From Cherax quadricarinatus (taxonomy: Eukaryota; Arthropoda; Malacostraca; Decapoda; Parastacidae): a stretch of DNA of 64,000 bases. Positions 32,860 to 43,236 of this stretch are shown in pieces. Below the pieces are notes generated by a model. That model made no database searches. It was not told the origin of the DNA and saw only the letters and a program-made list of their open reading frames with translations. The stretch is from NCBI RefSeq assembly GCF_038502225.1, contig NC_091292.1, positions 50,066,879-50,130,878 on the forward strand, written 5' to 3'. The translations under genes and the position numbers were made by a program. The first letter of the stretch is position 1. Every line of letters starts with the position of its first letter.

Positions 32860-33884
32860 TGTGGAGAAATTTTCTCCAGCCCCTTTCAGCCCCTTTCAGC
32901 CCTTTCAGCCCTGGGGCCCAGCCCTCTCAGAAGGGGCAAGCATCTTGTTTACTGCTACAGCAAGTAATTGATCCCAGATGCAGTACGAGTATGTGATGTG
33001 ATGTGGTCAAGCGACCGACACTCCTTGCAGTCCAGTGTTGCAAAGTGTAGTTTAATAAAAGACATTCCATCTCTTACCTTAGCAGGACAAGGAAAATCCT
33101 GCTCCCACTTTATTACCATGGTAAAGATAGTGTACATTGTTGTCTATGCTTAAGACAGCAAGAATCAAACATTCTGCTTTGCTGCATGGAGTAAGTAGCA
33201 AGGAAGCAAAAAGTACTAGGTCAGCTTTTCCGTTATGTGCTAGGGGCAATGACGGTGGAGGATGCTGTGATTTCAGATTACTTTTGACTCTACTGAGGGT
33301 CACACTGACGCCAGGATAACCAACAAAGAACACTGATCCGTGTGTTAGTGTGAACAAAGTGCCTCACAAAACACGATAAACACAGAGAAGTGTGATCAAC
33401 TTCTTAGTGATATTGTGTGAACAATTATTGATGAACAGTGTAACGAGTGTTGTGATCCAACAGAGTGTAATGCGACATTCTTCAAAGAACACTATTCTTC
33501 AATCAACTCAACGGATATCCGGGCATAACTATGGGTAAGATACATATACCCAGGTAAGTGTTCTAATTCGTGATGTACTACTATTGACTGCGCAGTTGAG
33601 TCGAAGTTACGAGTTAGTCACTTATCATAAACCCGATGATAAGCGGACTTTTGAGCCCCCTCAAGTAAATTTGTCAGCAATCAGTGAATGAAATATGCTC
33701 ACATAATACCCCCTAGGGGTAATTTATAATCTTACAAAATACAATTCATTTCAGCCCATTGAAAAATGATCAAGATAGCTACTCAAGACCTCGTCTGCAG
33801 GGGCGGCTGTGTAGATGAGTGCTGTCTTATCAGCTAAGTATTCCCTATATTTAAACAATCGTAGCTGGTAACCATTTCTCAACA
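32860..33884 (+). repeat. BEL/Pao 3' LTR
   Basis: TGTGGAGAAATTTTC to TTCTCAACA, matching the 5' LTR. The sequence just before it is C-rich (CCGCCACCCCCAAG) and is not a classic purine tract. Confidence 0.93.
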
Positions 33885-34609
33885 TCTTTTGAGTTGGTCT
33901 AGTAACTTGCTAGCTAGCGTATTGGTAGGTGAGATATACAGTCATTCACTAGCTTTTTCTCTACTGCAATAATGGGGTTTACAGCGAGCAGTATGAGGTG
34001 TGGCAAAGCCAGTCCTGCAGGGATTAATTTCCTTTTTTTTATCCTTCTGTCACCTGTTGTGTCGTGTCAAGATGGCATGAGGTGTGTGGCAAGTTGTTGT
34101 AGGCTTAGTTTCCCTGAGTTTTCACCAGGGTGCAGGTCCTCATCTCAACCTTACCTGGCCTCACTCTCCTACCAGGTAACCTAGAGACAACAACTGCACT
34201 CCTCTCTCCCTCACAGCAGGAGGCTCGACAGGTTGGGCCCCAGGGTGAGGAGGAAGCGGCAGAGTCCTCGCCTCACCCATGCTCATCTCACACCACCATA
34301 CACAGATCACTGCTACCCACTCCCTCTCTGCTGTTTTCTCCGTGAATTTTGTGTGAATTCTTTGCCAGAGCTGTGTATCCAAATGCCCGAGGTCACTCGA
34401 AGCCATGTGGATCACGAAACTGTGTGTGGATAAGGCTATGTGAGTCTACAAGTCATGTGTAGTGAGCCACGTGGGGTACCAAGCCAGATGTCCAAAGCAC
34501 ATGATCCACATGTTTGTAAATGCCTTAGTGTCGACTTTTTCACAGAAAAGCATCTTTTGCTAGTGCAAGCCATGTAGTAATCCCACCACTGCCACCACTG
34601 TTTTAACTG
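33885..34609 (+). repeat. GACGTCAC-family tandem unit (725 bp)
   Basis: Starts TCTTTTGAGTTGGTCTAG, contains CAATAATGGGGTTTACAGC, the ACCCATGCTCATCTCACACC leader and AGCCATGTGGATCACG, and ends GAAAAGCATCTTTTGC and CACTGTTTTAACTG. The GACGTCAC tandem part is deleted in this unit. The first 5 bases are the right target duplication of the BEL element. Confidence 0.82.
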
Positions 34610-35452
34610 TCTTTTGGGTTGGTCTAGTAACTTTCCAGGTAGCGTAGCGGTAGGTAAGATATACAGCCATTGACTCGCTTCTTTTCTATTGGAATAATGG
34701 GGCTCGCAGCAAGCAGTATGAGGGAGATTAATTTTCCTTTTTTTTTTTTCCTTCTACCTGCCTGTAGTGTCGTGTTGAGATGACATGAGGTGTGTAGCCA
34801 AGCAAAATGTAGACAGTAAGCCTACTCTTACTTCTCATAGTCCCTCTTGGGGCGAGATGTTGTAGGCTTAGTTCCCCTGAGTTTCTACCAGAATGCAGGT
34901 CCTCATCTCAGCCATACCTGGCCATGCCCCGGCCTCACTCCCACCAGGCAACCTAGAGACAACAAGTGCACTCCTCTCTCCCTTGCAGCATGGGGATCAG
35001 TGGGGTAGGCCCCAGGGTGAGGAGGAAGCAGCAGAGTCCTCGCATCACCCATGCTCATCTCACACCACCATACACCACTCACTGCTACCTACTCCCTCTC
35101 TGCTGTTTTTTCTGCGAATTCTGTGTGAATTCTTTGCCAGAGCTGTGTATCCAAGAGCCCAAGGTCACTCGAAGCCATGTAGATCACGAAGCCATGTGTG
35201 GATAACACCATGTGGATCTACAAGCCATGTGGAGCAAGCCATGTGGGGTACCAAACCAGATATCCAAAGGCACATGTTGTTTCTCTGCCTGACGCCACCC
35301 ATGATGTCACCATACTGCCTGATATCACCTCATGACTTTACTTCAGGATGTTGCCTGACATCTAACATCACTCCAGGATGTTGCACAGAAAAGCATCTTT
35401 TGCTATTGCAAGCCATGTAGTAATCCCACCACTGCCACCACCATTTTAACTG
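34610..35452 (+). repeat. GACGTCAC-family tandem unit (843 bp)
   Basis: Starts TCTTTTGGGTTGGTCTAG directly after the previous unit and runs to CCACCATTTTAACTG. Head-to-tail with its neighbours. It keeps a short piece of the GATGTCACC tandem (35,290-35,385). Confidence 0.82.
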
Positions 35453-35965
35453 TCTTTTGAGTTAGTCTAGTAACTTGCCAGGTAGCATAGCTATAGGTGA
35501 GATATACAGCCATTGACTAGCTGCTTCTGGAATAATGGGGTTCACAGTGAGCAGTATGAGGTGTACCAATGCCAGTCCTCTGGGGACTAATTTCCTTTTA
35601 TTTTTTCTTCTGCTCACCTGCAGTATCGAGTCAAGATAACATGATGTGTGTGGTCTTGCAAAGTGTAGACAATAAGCCTACTGTTACTACTCATAGTCCC
35701 CCCTTGGAGCGAGTTGTTGTAGGCCTAATTCCCCTGAGTTGCCAACGGAGTGCAGGTCTTCATTTTGGCCATACCTGGCCATGTCCTGGCCTCACTCGAC
35801 GACCAGCGGTCTACCTGGTAGCAGCTCCCCTCCACGGACTACCTCATACTGCCCACTGTGAACCCCATTATTCCAGTCAAGAAGAAGCTAGTCAGTGGCT
35901 GTATATTTCACCTACCTCTACACTACCTGGCAGGTTAATAGGCCAACCCAAAAGACAGTTAAAAG
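35453..35965 (+). repeat. GACGTCAC-family tandem unit ending in an inverted copy of its own start
   Basis: Starts TCTTTTGAGTTAGTCTAG. From about 35,843 to 35,965 the sequence is the reverse complement of a unit start (CTCATACTGCCCACTGTGAA ... CCAAAAGACAGTTAAAAG), so the tandem array is closed by an inverted half unit. Confidence 0.78.
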
Positions 35966-36071
35966 AAATGTTATGGAATATTGCACAACCAGACATTCAT
36001 ATATCTATTGGGTGAAGAACCAAAAGGCACAATACCATTAGTGGAACAATATACAAATAACCTGCACATAA

Positions 36072-36640
36072 TCTAGCTCCTTCCATCAAATTTAAAGCTG
36101 AATGGGAATCCAATTTTTTGTTTCCTGTCCTTGATGTACATGTCCACCACTTGGATACAGGTTTTGCATTTTCTGTGAATCACATGCATATCACAGTAGC
36201 ATGTACATTCACTACTTTTCTTTTGCGCCCTCTTTCTCCGTGTTCTCTGTATTTGTGACTCCCCCAGTTCCTTGAACTGGAAATTTCCGCTTTTCACGAT
36301 TCATTCTCTCACCTTGGCTACCCTTCCCATTTCATAAACTATGCCTTCTCATGTGCTAAATGGAATTTCTTCTCTCCTAAACTCTCTACTCCTGGGAACT
36401 CTCCTGTTCTCTGCCTTTCCCTACATTTCCAGCCTTTCTAATCTCAACAACTCTCTCCGTTCCTTGGGCAGCAGACTTACTTTTCGCCAGACTAACACTC
36501 TTGGCACCAGTCTAGTTCATACATCTCCTGTTATAGATGCCCCTGGTATCTACTCTGTCATGTTTCTCTCGTCTTCTTCAGTACTTTGGAGAAACTGGCC
36601 GTTCTGTTTCTGACAGAAAGAGAATGTCCAGCAGTAATAG
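36072..36640 (+). pseudogene. Penelope-like element fragment 2: RT C-terminus and GIY-YIG start
   Basis: Plus frames read LAPSIKFKAEWES with FPVLDVHVHHLDTGFAFSV (relative of LPFLDVLIHR in fragment 1). Next come HLGYPSHFINYAFSCAK and TLGTSLVHTSPVIDAPGIYS, and after a register change QYFGETGRSVSDR. GIY and YFG are the two halves of the GIY-YIG motif. Several frameshifts and a stop are present. The sequence is well diverged from the 0.6-1.5 kb element, so it is a separate lineage. A decapod repeat follows at once. Confidence 0.75.
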
Positions 36641-36735
36641 CCTGGTTGATCAGACCCTGATCCACCACGAGACTTGGTCTCAGACCGAGCTGCAGGGGCG
36701 TTGACCCCGAAACCCTCTTCAGGTATACTCCAGGT
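36640..36735 (-). repeat. Decapod interspersed repeat fragment (minus)
   Basis: GCCTGGTTGATCAGACCC, GGGGCGTTGACCCCGAAACC and ATACTCCAGGTAT are the reverse complement of the 36,885-36,985 copy. The two form an inverted pair about 150 bp apart. Confidence 0.8.
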
Positions 36736-36884
36736 ATCTAGTACTTTCTTATTTGTTCTTTCTGCTAAACCATTACTGGCAGGGTGGTCAGAAACAATAG
36801 TAGATTGTTATTTTATTTCAAGTTCAGTAGTGTGCAAATTGGAACAGGACTAATGTTTTAAAAACTTTTTAAGTAGATACGTGA

Positions 36885-37590
36885 GGTGTGTATACCTGGA
36901 GTATACCTGGAGAGGGTTTCGGGGGTCAACGCCCCTTCAGCCAGGTCTAGGACCAGGGCTCATGATGGATCAGGACCTGATCAACCAGGCTGTGCCTTGT
37001 GGAACAGAGCTTTTCACAGTAGCTGCCTCAGACTTTACTCTGTTTACCACTACTCTTTGTGCTCTGTTTGTTAGGAAATTATAGATCCATCTACCAACTT
37101 TTCCTGTTATTTCGTTGCTGGCTTTACACCCTGTATATTTGCAGAGAAGAATGTCGTCGTATTGATGGTATGTGGGGGTCTTTTTTTCCTCGAGCTAATA
37201 TCTGTTGTTTTGGAGTGGAGGACACTGATTCCACTCCAGAAATGATCGGAGTTGGTGTACGGTTTCTGTCATTTGCTGCCAGTTTTTTTTCCTTCCTGGC
37301 ACTTAAAAATCTCTCTGTGAAGTGGTTGTGACTACCCAGGTTTTCCCATAGCCTGGATATTCTGTATCTTCTTGTTCCCTTTGGGTGGTGAGCCTGACAA
37401 TATAAGTTATAGCATTGCCTTTCCTGAACTTAAGAGTGACACATTTCAGGGTGGAAAATCTCACAGGAAGGAAGGTTGCATTTTCCTTTTGTCATATGGA
37501 CACGGCATTTTCTGGGGTGGTCCAAGTTGCACATCCCATCTGTCTTTCCAGATATTCCATGCCTGCAAGTAAGCTCTTAGAAAACATGCG
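36885..37590 (+). repeat. Decapod interspersed repeat, longer copy
   Basis: GTATACCTGGAGAGGGTTTC, GGGGGTCAACGCCCC and GATCAGGACCTGATCAACC begin the copy. It then continues with CATCTACCAACTTTTCCTG, a GTATTGATGGTATGTGGGGG stretch and CAAGTTGCACATCCCATC. I recognise this as a common decapod repeat tail. It runs into the Tc1-like pseudogene. Weak open frames carry no domain. Confidence 0.65.
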
Positions 37591-37599
37591 GAGACTTGA

Positions 37600-38503
37600 G
37601 TATAAAACCTTGAGCCTAGCAAAGTCAGCTGTTGGTCGGATTCTAAAGAGAGCTGACGACACTGGTGTTTGTGGAGAGTTGTGTTGAGGAAGATGTGGGA
37701 GAAAACGCAAGACAGCACTCACGATTACAAGGTTATAACAAATGGTGTAAAGGATGCCAAGAAAGCCAGCAAAGATCTACAGAGAGATTTGGCTTCAGAA
37801 AGCTGATAAAGAAACAATTATTGACTGTTGCTATGAAGAAAAAAGGGCTGTGGTGGGCACTCAATCATAATGGATGGATGACAGGTGAATGAAGAGAAGT
37901 TACATTTTTCCAAAGAGGCTAATTTTGGAGGTAGAGTGGTAGAGGTAGTAGAGTGGTAGAGTGTTAGTAGGGTGGTAGGAGGTAGTGGTAAAGAGACAAA
38001 GCAAAGGCGAACCTCTTCGGAATATATACATTCAAAAAGCGCCAAAACACCCACCTAAGATGTTTTGGGTTGTTTTACTGCTAAAGACCTTGGATGGCTT
38101 GTCAATGTTTAGGGAACGATGAACAGTGACAAATACAAATTAATCGTGGCACCTTATTTACTTCCCATTTTGTATAGAGACTTTCCTGGTGGAGAAGGCA
38201 TTTTCCAGCAGGATCTTGCTCCATGCCACACTTCCACAAAAATGCTGACATTCTTCTAAGAGAGCGTTCTGAATTGGGCCTGGAAACTCTACTGACCTCA
38301 ACCCAACTGAGAATCAATGGGCAATATCCAAACGCAGGATCATGAAACAGGACTGTTCAACTGTAGAAAAGCTAATTGCTGCTGTTATTACGACCTGGTT
38401 CCGCGATAAAGCACTTGACAAAATGTGTTCAACATTGGGCAATTCTATGCCAAAGCGTTTAGCAATGCTTAGAAAAGCAAAGGATAGTCATATCTCTTAT
38501 TAA
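37600..38503 (+). pseudogene. Tc1/mariner-like transposase, decayed
   Basis: N-terminal helix-turn-helix remnant AKSAVGRILKRADDTG and a GRKRKT hook are followed by a long decayed middle. Next are KLIVAPYLLPILYRDFPG and GIFQQDLAPCHTST (second catalytic Asp). In another frame STDLNPTENQWAI (the third acidic position, with N-P-x-E) leads to NSMPKRLAMLRKAK and a stop at 38,501-38,503. Order and motifs are those of Tc1-type transposases. A GGTAGAGGTAGTAGAGTGG tandem (about 37,930-37,990) has expanded inside it. Multiple frameshifts; inactive. Confidence 0.85.
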
Positions 38504-38606
38504 TTATCCATCATATCATTACTGTGTATTTTTCAAATTAATATTAATTTTCCAAATAAATGTCCTATTTCATCACTGTCCCAATTAATATGCTCACTAC
38601 TGCACA
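38504..38606 (+). mobile_element. Probable 3' end of the Tc1-like element
   Basis: AT-rich tail ending CACTGTCCCAATTAATATGC and CTCACTACTG, a form I associate with Tc1-like termini. The left terminus is not found, so the inverted repeat cannot be confirmed. Confidence 0.45.
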
Positions 38607-39047
38607 CAAGTTTTCTAAAATCTCGTTACAAAATTCACCACCGTCAGTTACTAGAGACTTATCGCTGGTATGTCTACAAATTGTGTGTTTCTTAAAATCT
38701 CTGGCAACAGTTTCAGCAGTTTTATTTTGTAATTGGAACTCTCAGTATCTCCTGAAATGATCTACCATCATGCATAGATGCTTATTTCCTTGGATAGAAT
38801 ATTGGAAATTAGTTAATAAATCAAGCGATACTCTTTCCCAAGGTCCACTATCAGTGGAATATATTTAAATAGAACTACATGCAAACATTGCATTTTCCAA
38901 CAAACTCTGTCGACTTTCGAAGCAAAAATATTTCAGCTTGTTTAACTGAACGATCTATACCAGGGTGCGTTATGAACTGGTTGCAGGGTTATATTCACCA
39001 ATGTTAGAATGACTGAATGATGTATTCTTCTGCTAAGAGTACCAAGT
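38607..39047 (-). pseudogene. Gypsy integrase core fragment, decayed
   Basis: SVELGTLSRRIHHSVILT (zinc region), PWERVSLDLLTNFQYSIQGN (first Asp of DDE) and DKSLVTDGGEFCNEILENLC (second Asp) lie in shifting frames. The third acidic residue would lie beyond the truncation. Confidence 0.8.
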
Positions 39048-39049
39048 TC

Positions 39050-39639
39050 AGCTATGTAGTACAGTAGATCTTGATTCATGACAGTCACTAACTGGAGCTG
39101 GTGGTTTCACTGAGAGTATTCGATCTTCCTTCAGTAGGAATCGAATCACACCGACCCACAATGGTTCTGTTCTCTGAGCATGCAGTGTGTCCTCTGCGTT
39201 TACCGGAGGATCAACGAAAACTTCACTTACATGTGGAGATAATGCATCTGCGGTAATCGACTTACCTGGCAAATGCACAAAAGAAGGATTGAACTCTTGT
39301 ATAGTCAAAAACTATCTGGCTAATCTTCCAGTAGGTTGTTATTCTGGAATCAAGGCGTTAGTGGAGCATGATCTATCAAAACATGAATTTGATAGCTAGG
39401 TAGATATCTCGGACGTGTTTTAAAGACCAAACTATTACAAAGGCTCCTTCGTCAGTTATGGTATAATTATGTTCTGCTTTAGTTAAGACTTGACTAGAAG
39501 TAGCGTCTGTACTAAAATAAAAGTTTTCTTTAAAATCAGGAAATGTTAATGCAGGAGTAGAAGTCAACTGATCTTTTAAAGTCTGAAATGTTCTTTCTTG
39601 ACGGAAGGTCCAAATGAATGGAGCATCTTTCTTAAGCAA
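39050..39639 (-). pseudogene. Gypsy RNase H, partly open
   Basis: LLKKDAPFIWTFRQE-like start, FQTLKDQLTSTPALTFPDF, FYFSTDATSS (catalytic Asp block), VLTKAEHNYTITDEGA, VWSLKHVRDI, and further on FNPSFVHLPGKSITADALS. Part of the domain between STDATSS and VLTKAE is deleted. Confidence 0.83.
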
Positions 39640-40190
39640 CTCCTGGGAGATTCATTGGAAGAATTAGCAATGAAAGCTCAATAAAAACCTGCTAAGCCCA
39701 CGAAGAATCTTCGGGTTTCAGCAGTTGCTGGAGTTAGAAAACTTCAAGCAGCACTTAATTTACTTTGGTCAGTCGTAATCCCTCTAGGAATGACTACCTG
39801 ACTAAGAAACTTGATCTCTGAACTTAGAAACAGACATTAAAAAAGTTTAAATTAGTTTTGTCAGCCTTACTGAGTACTAAATGTAGGCTTTTGAGATGCG
39901 TCTCCACATCTTCGGACATAACGATTACATCTCGGGCCTAAGTATATCATAAGGGTATTACATATGAGGCACTGAAAAATGTTTGTCATGAGCCTCGAAA
40001 ATGTGATTGAAGATCCCAGTCTGAAAACCATTCTGAGGAAATGAAAATAACATGAAGGAGTAGAGAAGACAGTTAACTCTTGACTATCCTCATGAAGAGG
40101 TACCAAATTTCTGGCACTGAAAATGCTATTTTTCCCCAAAAGTCTCAAAAATTTACCTAGTGTCTTGGAAGCTGAAGGTTATGTTTCTCA
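39640..40190 (-). pseudogene. Gypsy reverse transcriptase, decayed
   Basis: Pieces include FSRLMTNIFQCLICNTLMIY, DVIVMSEDVETH (the region just after YLDD), PRGITTDQSKLSAA and AETRRFFVGLAGFY. The YLDD block reads YLGPR, so both catalytic Asp residues at this site are lost. Frames change at least three times. Confidence 0.8.
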
Positions 40191-40200
40191 TAGGCCTCAG

Positions 40201-40800
40201 CCTAAGCCTAGAGAAGTGTTTCAGTGCTAGACAGCAATTTACGCTCCTCTGTATGACCCAATCATGTAAACATTTTGTGTGAAATAAAGAATATGTAAAA
40301 ATAATCGTAGATAATCGTAAAAATTCGTTAACACTTAGCACCGGTAGACTAAGGTAAATCAAACAATTGAGTCTGATGAACTATAGGTAGTATCAGTAGG
40401 CTAAATAGCTTGTTTACTGTCAAACTACCCAGTAATAATATTTTTACTAACTTCAAACTATCCTTATATTAACCCTTTCGGGGTCCCTGCTTTGAGCTCA
40501 GTGTACATGCCATAGTGCTATGGCTTTAAGCTCAGGGTTCATGCCATATGAGCTCAGCTCACTTGGATAAGCTATGAGCAGTAAATTTTGGCATAGATGT
40601 GACAGAATGGATCTGTGCAATGAGTGTGCACCATATAAGAAAAATACTGCTCTATAGAATGCTTGACAGAAAAACAAATCTGTGACTGTGATTATAGTTT
40701 AAAAATAACGATTTTGATGTGTATTTTCAGATGGTTTTTACGGTTTTATTCCCAGTTTCTTGATATCATTTCATAGAATGGAAGATATATTACAGAAACA
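40201..40800. repeat. Non-coding stretch with a probable AT-rich interspersed repeat
   Basis: AACCCTTTCGGGGTCC near 40,472 and the following block to about 40,795 (TGACAGAATGGATCTGTGC, GCTCTATAGAATGCTTGAC) look like a non-autonomous DNA element, but I cannot find matching termini. 40,200-40,460 is unassigned. Confidence 0.4.
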
Positions 40801-41526
40801 GACCTCTTCAAGGGGGGCTCCTTGGCGTGGTGAAGAGGCTCTTGGTCTGAGAAATTAGACCTGTCGGTCTCCTTCCTCAGACCGAGCCTAATTACCCCCC
40901 AATCCCCCCTTCCCTATCCCATCCTCCCCATCCTTCCCATCCTCCCCTTTTTCCTTTCCTCCTCCTCCTCCCCACCCCTCCCTTTTGCCCTTCCTTTTTT
41001 TGGCCTTCGGGATTTTTTCCCACAGGCGCGCTAGCTCCTAGGTAGGGGAAAGGGTACCGGGGTCCATCCTATTCCGTTGAGGTTCTTGGCGGTGGTGTAG
41101 TTTGCCGTGGAACCTGGATCGCCTGGGGATGTCCCGATCCCTCTCTGATATCCCGGAGGGTGGCTTTGGGTGTCATTCGGGCGACGAGTGTATCTCTGGA
41201 AGCCACCTTTCGGATTCCCGGACTGGTGGCCGAAGGAGGTATGCATTGTGGTGGATATCCAGCCGCACTCTCTTTTGTCCACCGAGGTAGCTCGGCAGAT
41301 GTGAGGTTGCTATCCCGGATTGCTGGTTTACTGGCATGATGGGTAGGGTATGGCACTGGTTCCATGCTGCATCTTCGCTACTTGCGGTGCTGAGGTCCTC
41401 TTGGGCGCGGAGGGAGATTTCCGGCTCTTTCATTCCTCCTAGGAACTATCCCTCCCCGGTCCCCCCTTTTTTTTTTCTTTTTTCTTTTTTTTTTCTTAAA
41501 AACAAAATGAAAGAAGTAACCTAACC

Positions 41527-43236
41527 ATGGGGTACCCGATCCATGACCTCGCTACCCCCGGGCCCCTTATTGTTACTGCACCCCATTCTGACCTCGCCTC
41601 GTATTTTGGCCACTCTTCAGACATTCCTAAGGCCCCTGTACCTCTTGCTGGTGCTGTTTTGTCACCCACTTCAAGTGCCGGGGTTTCAACTGACTCCTTT
41701 GATTTGTCTAACCTCCGCTCTCCTTTGACTATGCTTCCGGCTTCTCCTTCTGTGGTGCGGCGATTTTTGAATCGTCAGCCCATCCCATGTCGGACCGACT
41801 CTGGTCCCACTTCTAAATGCCAACGACAATCTCCTGATGATGTTACTTCCTTACCTTCCCATTCTACTTGGAAAAGACCGACATGTCATGCACTCCCTCT
41901 CCACACTCAGTTTCGGACCACACAATGGACTAAATTCTTTACATTAAGACCGACTTCTTCTACTGCCTATCTTTCTGACCATAGTATTGGCAAAGCACTC
42001 CTACACCACATTGGTAGAGATATTTCCTTTCATGCTCTTAAGAGTGGTATGCGCATCATCACAGTCCAGAATTCTACCCAAGCTCATGACCTTTCTCTTC
42101 TTTCACATCGAAAACCATCATTCCTCAATTCTTGTAGTGGTACTGTTATTCTGCCCATACCATAGTCCAACAGAATTTCCAGACATGTAGCACTGACATT
42201 CTCGAACAGCTGGAACTCCAAGATCTCCCAATTCTCAAGGTAGACACTTATATTCTTCCTGCCCGTGGGCGAAGAACATAATGTGGCTCGTTTAACTTTT
42301 GACAGCCGTGAACTCCCATCCTCTGTTTATATAGCAGGACATCGGTTATAAGTTTGGAAGGTGATCCCTACACTGCAACAGTGTAGGAATTGCTGGCGAT
42401 TTGGCCACCCAGCAAAATATTGCAGATCTAAAGCCGAATGCCCAGTCTGTGGTGCCGATGACCATTCTAATATGTCTTGCAGTCAACCTCCCTCTTGCCT
42501 TAATTGTCATGAGGCTCACCCTTCGTACTCTCGCCGTTGCCAGGTCTACTTAAATGAGTGGGAAATTCGTTGCCTCAAAGAGGCAGAAGGTCTCCCTTAT
42601 GCTATGGCGGTTTCTCATCTCTGCCTCCAAGGGAGACTGCCCCGTGTTTCTTATTCTCGTGTTTCAAAGCGTCCCCTCACTTCTGGGGTCACGTCTTCTG
42701 CAGCCTCTAATGCGGTTGCCAGTCCCACAGTCACTCCTGTATCTAATTATTTTGCTGTCCTGGGCTCAGACATCCCTACTTCAACTCCTCAGTCTGTCCT
42801 CACTTCTTCGTGTTCTCCTTCACTAACCTCGGTATGGACAAGACCTCGTACGACACCTCCCAATCGTCGCTCTACTTCTCAGAGGTCCAAAAAATCTCCT
42901 TTAACCCCTCCTTCCCTTCATCCACCTCCACATTTTACCTTCCCGGTCTCTGTACCTGGGTCTTCCCCTTTCACTGGCTCTGTTACAAGTGTGGAGGCTC
43001 ATCCTCCTTGTACTGTGCCTGCCTCCCCTGTCCCCTCCCAAGTTTCTTCCTCTTCTTCACCTCCCAGGTTTCTGCCTCTTCTGTCCCCTCCCACACTTCT
43101 CATGTTCCCTCCACCCTTCCGCCCCCCCCTCTACCTTGGTACAGTCCATTACAGCTCCAATCTTTACTCAAACTCTTCCTCCTTCCATCTCCAATATTGT
43201 CTCCCATATGACATCTCTGAACTCCGAAACACATGA
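41527..43236 (+). pseudogene. LINE ORF1, copy B (two compensating indels)
   Basis: ATG 41,527 gives MGYPIHDLATPG and runs to a stop at 42,163 caused by a lost C near 42,155 (compare copy A at about 7,401). A second indel restores the original frame by 42,361. Zinc knuckles: CRNCWRFGHPAKYC, CPVCGADDHSNMSC and CLNCHEAHPSYSRRC. A Ser/Pro-rich tail follows. Compared with copy A, about 24 nt are deleted near 42,107. This is the best-preserved ORF1 N-terminus in the window. Confidence 0.85.

Larger units (their letters stand above)
24524..33884 (+). mobile_element. Complete BEL/Pao LTR retrotransposon, with nested LINE
   Basis: Two LTRs (1,036 and 1,025 bp) with TG...CA ends and a 5-bp duplication enclose gag, aspartic protease, RT, RNase H, integrase and a C-terminal DUF5641-like segment, in BEL/Pao order. 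There is no envelope-like frame. Breaks: TAA at 27,969, a frameshift near 28,985, a 1.26-kb LINE insertion at 29,390-30,654, TGA at 32,028, and further frameshifts near 31,340 and 32,215. All are inactivating. By eye the LTRs differ at a few percent of positions, so the insertion is moderately old. Confidence 0.93.
38607..40200 (-). mobile_element. Gypsy-type LTR retrotransposon pol fragment
   Basis: Minus-strand order RT (40,190-39,640), RNase H (39,640-39,050), integrase (39,040-38,607) is the Gypsy order. Many frameshifts and stops. The integrase breaks off within its core at the Tc1 border, and no LTRs are seen. Confidence 0.85.

Noticed and set aside
24524..33884. An envelope gene that would make the BEL element a retrovirus
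   Set aside because: No frame of any size lies between the integrase end (32,827) and the 3' LTR (32,860).
41031..41433. Overlapping minus frames in the LINE 5' UTR
   Set aside because: Antisense of a GC-rich UTR. No motif, and they overlap each other.
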